NCBI GenBank assembly: GCA_007095785.1
Contig: SFBL01000161.1
Coordinates: 1 to 33,556 of the forward strand
Direction: 5' to 3'
Origin: Microcystis aeruginosa Ma_SC_T_19800800_S464
Lineage (GTDB): Bacteria; Cyanobacteriota; Cyanobacteriia; Cyanobacteriales; Microcystaceae
Length of the DNA: 33,556 bases
Of the stretch, positions 7,438 through 16,187 are shown piece after piece; position 1 is the first letter of the stretch, and every line of letters begins with the position of its first letter. The notes below the pieces were generated by a model that had not been told where the DNA came from, searched no databases, and saw only the letters and a list, made by a program, of their open reading frames with translations. Position numbers and translations under genes: made by a program.

Positions 7438-8577
7438 ATGACCAATAAACACACAGCAAGGCTGCTGGGCAGTTACCTGCAGCGCCTGCCTGCCCATAGT
7501 TGGCTCGTCCTAGTTTTTTGGGCTTTGATTATTGCTCCAGTCCAAGCTGCTGTCGAGTTACGCATTGCCATCAGTAAAGGTGTTAGCGCCGTCTCCGTGG
7601 GTAGTTCCACCGATGCTGTGGTGAAAGATGGGGCCGGGAGAGTCCTAGGAGAATTAACCGCCATGAATGCCCTCAATGCTAATCCCAGAGGAAAAGCGGT
7701 GGGTTTGGCCGATTGGCAGGCCAGTCAATTGATCATCGAACCGGAGAATGATGGTTACGTCTGGATTAATGATCGCTGGTATCGAGGACGAACAAGGATC
7801 ATTCGGCAGGGTTCTGGGGTGACAGCCCTAAATTTAGTCGATTTAGAGGAATATCTCTATAGTGTCGTCGGTGCGGAGGCGATTCCCTCCTGGCCGCAAG
7901 AGGCCTTAAAAGCCCAATCTGTGGCGGCCCGCACCTATGCTCTCTACCAAATGAATACTTCTGGTAATCGCATCTACGATCTCGATACTACCACCCGCAC
8001 CCAAGTTTATAAGGGTCTAGAAAGCGAGTTTACTAGCACCCACGAGGCAGTTAAGGCCACCACCGGGCAAATTATGAGTTTCAACGGCAAACCAATTCTA
8101 GCGGTGTTTCACTCCTCCTCCGGGGGTCATACGGAAAATGTCGAAGATGTTTGGAATTCCCCCTTACCCTACCTGCGCGGTGTCGTCGATTACGATCAAG
8201 TCGCCCCAGTATTCCAATGGTCAAAAAACTTTAGCGCCGGGGAATTAGGTCGTTTAATTGGTGGTGTTGGTCGCGTGCGATCGCTATCTCCCGAAAGGAT
8301 CACTCCCCACGGAAGGGTGATTAGAATGCGTATAGTGGGCGATCAAGGCTCTAAATTAATCTCTGATACCCAATTACGGCGAATACTGGAGCTGCGTAGT
8401 ACCCTATTCACGATTTCAGCTAATAACGGTACTTTTGCCATCAATGGTCGCGGTTTCGGTCATGGGATCGGTTTAAGTCAATGGGGCGCTTTTTCCCTCG
8501 CTGACCAAGGGGTGACTTATGACCGCATTCTCAGCCATTATTATCAAAATGCTCGTTTAACTAAAATGCCCAATTAA
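7438..8577 (+). CDS. SpoIID/LytB-domain protein
   Basis: 379 residues from ATG 7438, with the ribosome site gaggag (7422-7427) ten bases upstream; a GTG at 7420 overlaps that site and is less likely. Residues about 20-40 (SWLVLVFWALIIAPVQAA) form a signal peptide or anchor. The SpoIID/LytB domain spans about residues 110-375, with SVVGAEAIPSWPQEALKAQS, FHSSSGGHTENVEDVW and GFGHGIGLSQWGAF. SpoIID is a peptidoglycan lytic transglycosylase acting on denuded glycans in sporulating firmicutes; the Glu of the VVGAE motif is the expected catalytic acid. In cyanobacteria a role in cell-wall remodelling is likely. It appears to be a single-gene unit. Confidence 0.85.
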   Translation: MTNKHTARLLGSYLQRLPAHSWLVLVFWALIIAPVQAAVELRIAISKGVSAVSVGSSTDAVVKDGAGRVLGELTAMNALNANPRGKAVGLADWQASQLIIEPENDGYVWINDRWYRGRTRIIRQGSGVTALNLVDLEEYLYSVVGAEAIPSWPQEALKAQSVAARTYALYQMNTSGNRIYDLDTTTRTQVYKGLESEFTSTHEAVKATTGQIMSFNGKPILAVFHSSSGGHTENVEDVWNSPLPYLRGVVDYDQVAPVFQWSKNFSAGELGRLIGGVGRVRSLSPERITPHGRVIRMRIVGDQGSKLISDTQLRRILELRSTLFTISANNGTFAINGRGFGHGIGLSQWGAFSLADQGVTYDRILSHYYQNARLTKMPN

Positions 8578-8601
8578 AAAGGCTGTCAGCCATTTCCAGT
8601 G

Positions 8602-8625
8602 AACTGATAACTGATAACTGATAAC
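8602..8625. repeat. Heptamer repeat (actgata)
   Basis: Three tandem copies of the actgata heptamer just after the SpoIID-type gene; the same heptamer recurs at many intergenic sites in the window. Confidence 0.8.
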
Positions 8626-8783
8626 AAGGATCGAATCTAAAACCTAATTGGTTAAGCTAAGTAGGGAGGCACAATTAGGGTGCATCTCGTTTTTGTAAAT
8701 CTGTTGAGTTGGGATTTTTATTTAAATGTAAACTGTCTTCTAAAATTGGTAATTACTTCCGATTTTATCACTCAATCCAAGCT

Positions 8784-8837
8784 TTTGGGGGGTAGAACCC
8801 CCCAAACCCCCCGTTGGGGGCGTGGCGCCGCCCCCAA
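8784..8837. repeat. Pair of GC-rich hairpins
   Basis: Two adjacent palindromes: tttgggggg / ccccccaaa (8784-8806) and ttgggggcg / cgcccccaa (8814-8837). They lie in the 546-bp gap before fabZ, where a 72-codon reading frame exists only because of these repeats. They look like a dispersed palindromic element rather than a terminator, since no T-run follows. Confidence 0.6.
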
Positions 8838-8960
8838 ACCCCGGAGCGCATTAGTTTTTCGGTGGGATGCTTACAGGCAGCTGCCGATATATCTGTGATA
8901 ATTTAAGAATCACTGATAATTACTGATTGTCCATATTTCTGCAAATGTGAGATGCAGCCG

Positions 8961-9040
8961 CACAATTATTTGTGGGATGGGTTAGCGGTAGCGTAACATG
9001 AGCGGGCGTTGGGTTTCATGCTTCAACCCAACCTACGTTC
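8961..9040. repeat. Dispersed palindromic element (copy 1)
   Basis: From cacaattatttgtgggatgg to caacccaacctacgttc. An inverted copy with few differences is at 23012-23089. It contains its own stem gttgggtt / aacccaac near its right end. Confidence 0.75.
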
Positions 9041-9046
9041 ATCTAA

Positions 9047-9083
9047 TCACTGATAACTGATCACTGATAACTGATAACTGATT
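9047..9083. repeat. Heptamer repeat upstream of fabZ
   Basis: Units tcactga, taactga and similar repeats end about 40 bp before the fabZ start, so they probably overlap its promoter region or leader. Confidence 0.7.
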
Positions 9084-9123
9084 ATGAGATAATGTCTAAT
9101 CTCACTTGTAATTTTTGACTTGC

Positions 9124-9603
9124 ATGACCATCGTTACCGAAGCCTTAACCGAGTTGGAACCAGTCATAAAAACTACCTTTACCGTCGAGGAAATTCGCCA
9201 ACTACTGCCCCATCGTTATCCCTTTGCCCTAGTTGATCGGATTATTGACTATGTGCCGGGTAAAAAGGCCGTTGGCCTAAAAAATGTCACGATCAACGAG
9301 CCTTTTTTTCCAGGTCATATTCCCAGTCGTCCCTTGATGCCGGGGGTGTTAATTGTGGAATCCATGGCCCAGGTGGGGGGAGTGATTTTAACCCAATTAC
9401 CCGGGATGAAAGGGAAATTTTTTGCCTTCGCTGGCATTGATAAAACCCGTTTTCGTCGTCCTGTGGTGCCGGGGGATCAATTAATTATGACGGTGGAATT
9501 ATTATCCTTCAAGATGAATAAAATTGCTAAAATGCAAGGGGAAGCAAGAGTCGATGGGCAATTGGCCGTCCAAGGCGAAATGATGTTTTCCATCTTTGAT
9601 TGA
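9124..9603 (+). CDS. fabZ: (3R)-hydroxyacyl-ACP dehydratase FabZ
   Basis: 159 residues from ATG 9124; a TTG nine bases upstream is also in frame. FabZ removes water from 3-hydroxyacyl-ACP in type II fatty acid synthesis in the cytoplasm. The catalytic His lies in [14 protein letters not shown] and the catalytic Glu in [11 protein letters not shown], with the conserved [14 protein letters not shown] just before it. Length is typical of the family. In many bacteria fabZ lies beside lpxA or lpxC; here neither is adjacent, and the next gene starts three bases after the stop, so a membrane protein shares the transcript. Confidence 0.95.
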   Translation: MTIVTEALTELEPVIKTTFTVEEIRQLLPHRYPFALVDRIIDYVPGKKAVGLKNVTINEPFFPGHIPSRPLMPGVLIVESMAQVGGVILTQLPGMKGKFFAFAGIDKTRFRRPVVPGDQLIMTVELLSFKMNKIAKMQGEARVDGQLAVQGEMMFSIFD

Positions 9604-9606
9604 CCT

Positions 9607-10374
9607 ATGAATTTTGATCGAGATCGTTTCCGACAAGAACTAAATTTATTTGCTATTCTAGGGGCTTTTATTACCAACATTTTCGCTAATATTTTCCCTC
9701 TTAATGGCGAAAATATCGGAGCTATCTCGAATACAGTTTTTCAAGATGTCCTAATTATTCCCGCTAATTATGCTTTTGCAATTTGGGGATTAATTTATCT
9801 GGGTTTAATTAGTCTGGGAATTTACCAAGCTTTGGCTTTTAATAAAACTGAACTGGGTTTGCGTCGGTTAGGCTACGAATTAGCCATCGCTAGTGTTTGT
9901 CAGATTCTCTGGGTAATTCTCTTTCAATTGCGTTTTTTTACCCTGTCTTTACTGGCAATGCTAGGCATTTTAATTCCTCTCATCCGGCTTTATCTTCGCT
10001 TAGAAATTAATCGCTTGATTGTCAATCGTAAACAGAGTTTATTAGTTAATACTCCTATTAGTATTTATTTCGCTTGGATTACCGTAGCCACGATTGTCAA
10101 TGTCGCTTCGGTGCTAGATTGGATCAACTGGCAGCGATGGGGTCTAACTGACCAGATCTGGACGGTAATAATCCTAGTTATTGGGGCGATAATCGCGATT
10201 TTAGTCGGTTTAAAACGAAAAGATCGGGCTTTTATCGGGGTGTTTATCTGGGCTTTTTTAGCGATCGCTGTTAAACAGATTTCTCTGCCTCTAATTGCGA
10301 TAACAGCGATTATATTAGCAATTGTCCTAACTTTTTTGGTTTTTCGTGGCAATTTTCGTCCTCTGAGTCGTTAA
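9607..10374 (+). CDS. TspO/tryptophan-rich sensory-like membrane protein
   Basis: 255 residues, very hydrophobic, with about seven predicted membrane helices. The segment IPANYAFAIWGLIYLGL and a second region with WGLTDQIWTVIILVI are like the tryptophan-rich family related to TspO/MBR, though this is longer than canonical five-helix TspO. The start is three bases after the fabZ stop and has no clear ribosome site of its own, so translation is probably coupled to fabZ. The stop codon shares a TTAA palindrome with the stop of the convergent VOC gene. Ligand and role are unknown. Confidence 0.65.
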   Translation: MNFDRDRFRQELNLFAILGAFITNIFANIFPLNGENIGAISNTVFQDVLIIPANYAFAIWGLIYLGLISLGIYQALAFNKTELGLRRLGYELAIASVCQILWVILFQLRFFTLSLLAMLGILIPLIRLYLRLEINRLIVNRKQSLLVNTPISIYFAWITVATIVNVASVLDWINWQRWGLTDQIWTVIILVIGAIIAILVGLKRKDRAFIGVFIWAFLAIAVKQISLPLIAITAIILAIVLTFLVFRGNFRPLSR

Positions 10375-10847
10375 GATGCCGGATTACAGCGAATTTCGAC
10401 GATAAAGCCATCGGGATCGTAGAAGTAAACCCCTCTCCCAGTCGGCCGGGTTACGGGTCCACTAGCAATAGTAATTCCCTGACTTTGTAGCACTTCTAGG
10501 GCAAAATCGAAGCATTCCGGGGCAATATCGAAGGCTAAATGGTTAGCACGGGTAAAAGCGATTTCGGGATTGTCGTCGGGAGGGTTTAAATCTGGTTCCC
10601 AAAATAGGTCAATTACTGTACCATCGGGGGTGATAAAATTGGCCACTTTTCCCTGGGCAACTAATTCTTTTAAGGTACTGGGAATTTTTTCCCCCACCAA
10701 TTCCTCTAATCCTAATATTTCCCCATAAAAATGACGAGAGGCATCCATATCTTTGACGTTGAAAGCGATATGATGGACTTTTCGCAGTTGACCAATTTTG
10801 AGTTTTTTTGCGGCTACGGAAGGACTAATAGTCATTTTAGTTATCAT
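10371..10847 (-). CDS. VOC-family (glyoxalase/dioxygenase-like) protein
   Basis: 158 residues. A single vicinal-oxygen-chelate domain is seen from about residue 22: VHHIAFNVKDMDASRHFYGE, LGLEEL, then ANHLAFDIAP in the second half and GVYFYDPDGFIVEIRC at the end. Candidate metal ligands are His in HHIAF, His in NHLAF and Glu in VEIR. The VOC superfamily includes glyoxalase I, dioxygenases and resistance proteins, so the substrate cannot be told. An in-frame ATG at 10835 is an alternative start. Convergent to the TspO-like gene, with the stop codons overlapping by four bases. Confidence 0.8.
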   Translation of the reverse strand: MITKMTISPSVAAKKLKIGQLRKVHHIAFNVKDMDASRHFYGEILGLEELVGEKIPSTLKELVAQGKVANFITPDGTVIDLFWEPDLNPPDDNPEIAFTRANHLAFDIAPECFDFALEVLQSQGITIASGPVTRPTGRGVYFYDPDGFIVEIRCNPAS

Positions 10848-10873
10848 TTATCAGTAAAGGATTGGGGGATTTT

Positions 10874-10978
10874 TCAGTGAACAGTAATCAGTAATCAGTG
10901 AAAAGACAGCACTATTAATGTCATTTAATACTCCTCATTTAATACCACTAACTGATAACTGATAACTGATAACTGATT
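10874..10978. repeat. Composite heptamer repeat with inverted halves
   Basis: cagtgaacagtaatcagtaatcag at the left and actgataactgataactgat at the right are roughly complementary and enclose gaaaagacagca. A similarly built unit is at 15963-16085, and a left half at 28730-28756. Confidence 0.65.
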
Positions 10979-10984
10979 GGCGAC

Positions 10985-11803
10985 TTAAGAGTTAATTTTT
11001 TGCAATAATTGTCGAATGGATTCGGCATCTTGAGCGTTGGGTAGGAGAGCGAGATAGAAGCCTAAATCCTGTTGCGCTTGGCTGAGTTGTCCAATTTGAT
11101 AGTAAACTAAACCTCGATCGCGCAGCTCTAGGGGATGATTAGGAATGAGCAAAAGTAGTAGATCTATTGTCCGAATTGTCTGAGACCATTGTTGACGATT
11201 CAGGTAAATATATTTTAAATTAGTCAACAGACGTAATAAAATTTGCTGATTGGTGGCAATATTGAGAAAATGTTCTTCTAATTTAACTGGCTGTTGATAA
11301 ACTTGACTTAATCTTTCTTGACAGTCCTGTTTAAATAGGATTTCACCACCGTGAAAGGGATCGACAAAAATTTCCACTTCCTCGAAATCGGGACGGATAA
11401 TAAAATGGCCCGGCATACCAATTCCTACCATGGGAAAATTGATCTTTTTGGCAATCTCTAAATAGATAATCGAGAGAGTGAGTGGGATACCCGTGCGGCG
11501 ATCAATTACGTCATTTAAGTAGCTATTGCGGGGGTCATAGTATTCTTGGGTATTACCAGTAAATTGTAAATCTTCAAACAAATATTGATTGATAACCTTG
11601 ACTATTTTTAAGGGATATAATCTATCTGGTAAACGTTTTTTTACCTCGTCAGCCATTAAATTTATTCTATTTAAATAGTGATCAATCTTGAGACGGGGAT
11701 ATTCAAAATTGGCTATTTGTAGGGATGCCCGAGCTAGATTTATCTCAGAGTCAGGATGTTGAATTGTTTCGATGAAAGCTTGGTATAAGAGTTCAAGGGT
11801 CAT
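10985..11803 (-). CDS. SirB1-family transglutaminase-like protein with TPR
   Basis: 272 residues. The SirB1-type domain is at about residues 40-190 (LNDVIDRRTGIPLTLSIIYL, VGIGMPGHFIIRP, EIFVDPFHGGEIL). His in PGHF and Asp in FVDPF match the transglutaminase-like core, while the catalytic Cys of true transglutaminases is not present at the GIPLTLSI position, as is usual in SirB1. Residues about 205-265 are TPR-like (LRDRGLVYYQIGQLSQAQQD). It is probably cytoplasmic; the family's function is poorly known. Not clearly part of an operon. Confidence 0.8.
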   Translation of the reverse strand: MTLELLYQAFIETIQHPDSEINLARASLQIANFEYPRLKIDHYLNRINLMADEVKKRLPDRLYPLKIVKVINQYLFEDLQFTGNTQEYYDPRNSYLNDVIDRRTGIPLTLSIIYLEIAKKINFPMVGIGMPGHFIIRPDFEEVEIFVDPFHGGEILFKQDCQERLSQVYQQPVKLEEHFLNIATNQQILLRLLTNLKYIYLNRQQWSQTIRTIDLLLLLIPNHPLELRDRGLVYYQIGQLSQAQQDLGFYLALLPNAQDAESIRQLLQKINS

Positions 11804-11881
11804 TAGTAAAGGGTATTAATCAGATTATCAACTATTTTAACCGATCTTTCCGATTTTATCGCTTCTCTTTTCCGATCACCA

Positions 11882-12676
11882 TTAAAGATTGAGCGCTTTA
11901 GATGAGTTTTCCCTGGAGGAGTAGCGAGAAATCTTGTCAAGGTTTAGATTAACCACCGCTTTTTCTAAAGGGATCGTGCGACAATTTTTATTTTGATTCT
12001 GCACTTGATAAACTAATTGATTTGTCCAATCTAAAGCAGTTAACCAACCACTTTGGGGATGATAAACCCCAGTTTCGATGTCTAGCCAACCGCTGCCGCA
12101 AGCTAGTTGCCCCGGTTTGACATCGGGAAAGGCAAAGGTTAAAGTATGACCTGTGATAATTAGTTTATCCTTGAAATAGGGTTGGGTCATGGTATGAAAT
12201 TCGTTTCTAATCCAACAAAACTGCTCGTTTGTTTGCTGTTCAAGGGGATATTCTGGGTGTACTCCCGCGTGAACTAACCAAATATCTCCTAGGTCTAAAT
12301 AAGCGGGTAGGGATTGGAACCAATTGATATGTTCGGCGGGTATATTGTGATTATAACTTAGTAGTGTTGCCGCCCCACCACTCTCGATCCAGCCATTTAA
12401 CCATTTTTCAGAAACTTCTTTTCCCGTCAGAGCTTTTAAGAGCATATATTCATGATTTCCTAGGAGACATTGGTAGTTATTTTTGATCACGAAATCCACC
12501 ACTTCCAAGCTCTGCTGTCCTCGATCGATTAAATCTCCTAGAAAATAAACCTCATCCTCACTATCGGGAGCAACTCGGTTTAATAGTCGCAAAAGTGCCT
12601 GAAAATTACCATGCACATCTCCGATAATAATACGACGCGGTTCTTGAGTTTGTTTCCCTATTTTTCTAAAAAACAT
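11882..12676 (-). CDS. Calcineurin-like metallophosphatase (PPP family)
   Basis: 264 residues from ATG 12676, which is preceded by a GAGAGGGG ribosome site; a TTG at 12700 is in frame but less likely. All signatures of the PPP-type phosphoesterases are present: GDVHGNFQALLRLL, GDLIDRG, LLGNHEYML, and the later His in LVHAGVHP and ITGHT. These bind two metal ions and hydrolyse phosphoserine/threonine or dinucleoside polyphosphates (ApaH-like). The substrate cannot be decided from sequence. Probably a single-gene unit, 78 bp upstream of the SirB1-like gene on the same strand. Confidence 0.85.
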   Translation of the reverse strand: MFFRKIGKQTQEPRRIIIGDVHGNFQALLRLLNRVAPDSEDEVYFLGDLIDRGQQSLEVVDFVIKNNYQCLLGNHEYMLLKALTGKEVSEKWLNGWIESGGAATLLSYNHNIPAEHINWFQSLPAYLDLGDIWLVHAGVHPEYPLEQQTNEQFCWIRNEFHTMTQPYFKDKLIITGHTLTFAFPDVKPGQLACGSGWLDIETGVYHPQSGWLTALDWTNQLVYQVQNQNKNCRTIPLEKAVVNLNLDKISRYSSRENSSKALNL

Positions 12677-13050
12677 ACACCCCTCTCTAATCGCTGACAA
12701 GACTAAAATTGCTACTCTTTTATTGCTAAAAAGGTAGTTTTTATAAGGTCTTAATTTTATTATAGGACAAAGCTTTTCCTTCTGACAGTCACTCCCTCCT
12801 AAGAACCGCCAGAGAAAGGCTGTAATTATTTTGTAAAGTATTTTTGCAATCTCTGGACAGAGAGCGGTCAGGTTATGGTATTATTTTTTTATGATCAGTT
12901 TTTATATAATTGAATTTAAGTATCCATGCTCACACGCACAGATCTCCATTATATAGAAAAGTATCTCAGAAAAATGCTCCCTTGTCAAGTATCACCAAAA
13001 AAAAAGTTTTTTTTGAGATTATAATAAAAAAAAATTAGTTTTCTGCTTCT
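12677..13050. other. AT-rich intergenic region, divergent promoters expected
   Basis: This lies between the divergent phosphatase and nagA genes and must hold both promoters. A 32-codon frame (12926-13024, MLTRTDLHYIEKYL...) is open but ends in a run of A and T (nine A, then eight T after a G), and I cannot support it as a gene. A small stem (ctct/agag around 12855) is weak. No riboswitch recognised. Confidence 0.4.
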
Positions 13051-14202
13051 ATGATAACCCTAATTAACGCTAGAATTCCCGCCCATCAGGAGCGACAACA
13101 AATAGAGATAAATGCTGCGGGAAAGATCGAGAGAATAACGGAGATGGGGGGAAAGACAATAGGGGAAAAGATTATCGATATGGAAGGGGATTGGCTATCC
13201 TTAGGAGGAGTAGATTTACAGATCAACGGAGGATTAGGATTAGCATTTCCTGACTTAGAAATAACAGATCTAGAAAAATTAGATAAGATTAGCGATTATC
13301 TTGGGAATCAAGGAATTGATGGTTATCTTCCCACCCTAGTCACCACGTCTGTGGAGAAATTTCAAAAATCCCTCTCAGTAATTGCTAAATATATCGAAAA
13401 ACAGCAACAGGAAAATCGATCGAGCGCCCAGGTTTTAGGAGTACATTTAGAGGGACCATTTTTAAACTATGAAAAAAGGGGAGCGCATCCGGGACAATAT
13501 CTTTTAAACCCAAGTATAGAAACAGTAGATAAAATTTTTGGGGACTACTTATCGATTGTAAAAATTATCACTCTAGCACCAGAATTAGATAGTAGCGGTA
13601 CGGTGATTAAATACCTAAGCGATCGAGGAATTACCGTCAGTTTAGGACATTCGCAAGCGAGTCAAGAAATAGCCAAAAAAGCCTTTTTCCAAGGGGCAAA
13701 AATGGTTACTCATGCCTTTAATGCCATGCCTCCTTTACATCATCGTCAACCGGGTTTATTAGGGGAAGCAATTATCAATCGCGAGGTATATTGTGGGTTA
13801 ATTGCCGATGGTCAACACATCCATCCAACCATGATAGAATTATTACTAAAAGCCAGTAATTATCATCAAGGAATTTTCTTAGTTAGTGATGCTTTAGCAC
13901 CGATTGGTTTAGGGGATGGTGTCTATCCTTGGGACGAGAGAGAAATTGAAGTCAAACAGGGAACAGCAAGACTTTTTGACGGTACTTTAGCGGGAACAAC
14001 CTTACCCTTATTACAAGGAGTAGCCAATTTAGTTAACTGGGGAATATGTGATTTAGAAACGGCAATTCTCCTAGGCACAGAATCCCCCAGAAAAGCGATG
14101 GGATTAGCGGGTTTATCGGTGGGACAACCTGCCAACTTTTTGCGTTGGCAATCGGCATCAAATTGGGAAAGATTGGATTTCCGCCAGCATTTTGACCTCT
14201 AA
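13051..14202 (+). CDS. nagA: N-acetylglucosamine-6-phosphate deacetylase
   Basis: 383 residues, the family's usual length. NagA deacetylates GlcNAc-6-P to GlcN-6-P in amino-sugar recycling in the cytoplasm. Signatures: metal-binding Glu in GVHLEGPFLN, the His residues in VSLGHSQAS and THAFNAMPPLHH, and the catalytic Asp in LVSDALAPIGLGDG. Residues 1-50 form the small beta domain of amidohydrolases. No clear Shine-Dalgarno precedes the ATG. The last 45 bases overlap the end of the convergent gene at 14158-14601. Confidence 0.9.
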   Translation: MITLINARIPAHQERQQIEINAAGKIERITEMGGKTIGEKIIDMEGDWLSLGGVDLQINGGLGLAFPDLEITDLEKLDKISDYLGNQGIDGYLPTLVTTSVEKFQKSLSVIAKYIEKQQQENRSSAQVLGVHLEGPFLNYEKRGAHPGQYLLNPSIETVDKIFGDYLSIVKIITLAPELDSSGTVIKYLSDRGITVSLGHSQASQEIAKKAFFQGAKMVTHAFNAMPPLHHRQPGLLGEAIINREVYCGLIADGQHIHPTMIELLLKASNYHQGIFLVSDALAPIGLGDGVYPWDEREIEVKQGTARLFDGTLAGTTLPLLQGVANLVNWGICDLETAILLGTESPRKAMGLAGLSVGQPANFLRWQSASNWERLDFRQHFDL

Positions 14203-14601
14203 CTGTTGAATGAGGGTATCGAGATCCACTTCGAGGCGATTAAAACATTCAGGAGGGGAAAGATCGGGTTGAAAATAAATCAATTTTACCTGACCATCAC
14301 CGATAGCGACTATAGCCACTTCTTCCCTGGGATTATAGCGATAAATAATCCCAAGCATCTCTTGAATTTTGCGATTAACCTGGCGATTTAATTTCTCTAG
14401 AGCTTCCTTAGAACAACAGACAAAATGGGGCTGGGGTTTAAGATCGATGCCCAGGGTTTCTTGGGCATCTTCTCCCCATTCCGAGAGTAAACCCCACATT
14501 AAACCAGCCAATTCCTGTTGATTTTCTTGCACGAATTGATCTAATTGATAGCGCCATTGATTAGCGGGATCATCGGGGATTGGTTGTTCAAATCTCATCA
14601 T
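14158..14601 (-). CDS. Conserved cyanobacterial protein, CcmS-like candidate
   Basis: 147 residues. The pattern NQWRYQLDQFVQENQQELAG near the N-terminus, then GIDLKPQPHFVCCSKEALEK, AIGDGQVKLIYFQPD and a final VDLDTLIQQLE agrees with what I remember of the beta-carboxysome assembly chaperone CcmS (Synechocystis slr1911 type), a small soluble protein that helps carboxysome shell assembly. I cannot align it here, so this stays a candidate; the safe statement is a conserved cyanobacterial protein. It is convergent with nagA and the two genes overlap by 45 bp at their 3' ends. Confidence 0.55.
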   Translation of the reverse strand: MMRFEQPIPDDPANQWRYQLDQFVQENQQELAGLMWGLLSEWGEDAQETLGIDLKPQPHFVCCSKEALEKLNRQVNRKIQEMLGIIYRYNPREEVAIVAIGDGQVKLIYFQPDLSPPECFNRLEVDLDTLIQQLEVKMLAEIQSFPI

Positions 14602-14612
14602 TAGCCTCTTTT

Positions 14613-14686
14613 CAGTTATCAGTTATCAGTTATCAGTTATCAGTTATCAGTTATCAGTTATCAGTTATCAGTTATCAGTTATCAGT
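14613..14686. repeat. Heptamer array, ten units of cagttat
   Basis: Ten perfect tandem copies of cagttat (14613-14682) plus a partial unit. It is the longest array of this repeat in the window, and lies directly upstream of the CcmS-like gene start, so it may alter spacing to that gene's promoter. The bases that follow (14687-14733) copy the repeat seen at 7190-7236. Confidence 0.9.
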
Positions 14687-14749
14687 CCTTGATAAGGGGG
14701 GGAAGCTGACAATTTTTAACACCTACCTACTTATCGAAAAAATCGGGAC

Positions 14750-14844
14750 TATAGTCATTTCAGATAAGTCTGATACAGTCTAGACCGACAAAACCCTTAG
14801 GAACTCTGGGATTAATATTCTCAATCTTAATTGAAATGACTATA
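14750..14844. mobile_element. Small MITE (95 bp)
   Basis: Perfect 13-bp terminal inverted repeats, tatagtcatttca at 14750-14762 and tgaaatgactata at 14832-14844, enclose about 69 bases without coding capacity. A TA lies at each end, part of the repeat. Confidence 0.65.
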
Positions 14845-14938
14845 AAACCTCACCTTAAGGCAAAAAGTTTTGGGAGCGGGGCATAAATCCCCGTTACAAA
14901 AACGGACTCCTGCCCCTGCCGACCGCCGACCGCCTTCG

Positions 14939-15952
14939 TTAACGACGGTACTCATCACCGCAATCACCGATTAACTGCAATAAATCCTGGGATTTTTGCA
15001 AGACATGATCAATTTTTTGATAGTCTTGGGGGGATAATTGAAAATCGAAAATACGGGCATTTTCTTGGATATGTTCAGCAACACCCAAACGTACCCCAAT
15101 AATTGCTCCAGCTACGGCTTTTTGTTCGAGAACGTAACGCACTGCCACATTAGGAATGGTGACATGATAGGAATCAGCGATCGCTTTAAGAACGGTTAAT
15201 AATTCTTGGAATAATTGCCAGTTTCCCCAAGCATTGATCATGTTTTTATATTTCCGTAAACTAGCGGTATTGAGACTCATGGGATTGGGTTCAGGATGAC
15301 CGAGATATTTTGCCCCTAATAAGCCTCCTGCTAGAGTACCATAGGCGAGTAGATAGATGTTATGTTCCTGGCAAAATTGCGCCATTTTAGCTAGAGGACG
15401 ACGATCGATCAGGGAAAACTGGACTTGATTGGAGACTATTTTAATCCCGGCGCTGAGAATAATTTTTAAATGTTCCGTGTCGAAATTAGTCAAGGCCAGG
15501 TGTTTAATTTTGCCTTCCTGTTGTAATTCTCCTAAAAAATATAAAGCATCTAGATAATTTTTATCGCGATAATCCCACCAGTGAAACTGCAATAAATCGA
15601 GACTATCCACATCCATGCGACGTAGGGAAATAGCGATATTTTTTGCGACTATTTCCTTAGTCATTTTACCCGGACGGGGAACCCATTTAGTGAAAGCTTG
15701 CAGATTATTTAAAGCATCAATGCCCCTTTGAGCGACTAATTGACGACGAAATTCACCGATAAAATCTTCGGCCGGCCCGTAATGATCGGCCAGATCCCAA
15801 GTGGTGAAACCGGCATCTAGATAGGAGAACATACTAGAGATCGCTTTTTGGGGTGCGATCGAACCATGGGCGCCTGAAACCTGCCACATTCCGTTCAAAA
15901 TACGGCAAATTTCCAGATCGGGGGTAAACTGTAAGCGACGAGATTCGGACAT
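14939..15952 (-). CDS. Aldo/keto reductase
   Basis: 337 residues with the (beta/alpha)8 pattern of NADPH-dependent aldo/keto reductases. The catalytic tetrad is visible: Asp and Tyr in TTWDLADHYG, Lys in QAFTKWVPRPG, His in LLQFHWWDY. The cofactor-binding end reads AGAIIGVRLGVAEHIQENA. The substrate is unknown; it resembles the general oxidoreductase type rather than aldose reductase. It stands alone, with repeats on both sides (MITE at 14750-14844, heptamers at 15963-16085). Confidence 0.9.
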   Translation of the reverse strand: MSESRRLQFTPDLEICRILNGMWQVSGAHGSIAPQKAISSMFSYLDAGFTTWDLADHYGPAEDFIGEFRRQLVAQRGIDALNNLQAFTKWVPRPGKMTKEIVAKNIAISLRRMDVDSLDLLQFHWWDYRDKNYLDALYFLGELQQEGKIKHLALTNFDTEHLKIILSAGIKIVSNQVQFSLIDRRPLAKMAQFCQEHNIYLLAYGTLAGGLLGAKYLGHPEPNPMSLNTASLRKYKNMINAWGNWQLFQELLTVLKAIADSYHVTIPNVAVRYVLEQKAVAGAIIGVRLGVAEHIQENARIFDFQLSPQDYQKIDHVLQKSQDLLQLIGDCGDEYRR

Positions 15953-15962
15953 GGGGACTTTT

Positions 15963-16085
15963 CAGTGATCAGTAAACAGTAAACAGTAAACAGTAATCAG
16001 TGAAAAGACAGCAGAAAACTGCCATTGAATACTGCTCACTTAATATTCTATTCTCCTACTGACCACTGATCACCGATTACTGATT
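15963..16085. repeat. Composite heptamer repeat (second copy)
   Basis: cagtgatcagtaaacagtaa at the left, actgatcaccgattactgatt at the right, with gaaaagacagca between, as at 10874-10978. The halves are approximately complementary and could form a long hairpin. Confidence 0.6.
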
Positions 16086-16187
16086 CAAGACAGATCGATC
16101 GTCCCTGTCTGGAAAAACGCAGTAAAGGGGAAGACTTTCGGAAAAATCTCCCCCTTTTTAGGTTTTTACTTCTCAATTTTTGCCCGG

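Noticed and set aside
8680-8898. 72-codon frame before fabZ
   Set aside because: It exists only through two GC-rich palindromes; the peptide is low complexity there.
12926-13024. 32-codon ORF upstream of nagA
   Set aside because: No ribosome site, and it ends in A/T homopolymers; likely leader sequence.
14613-14686. CRISPR array
   Set aside because: Units are 7 bp without spacers; simple heptamer repeat.
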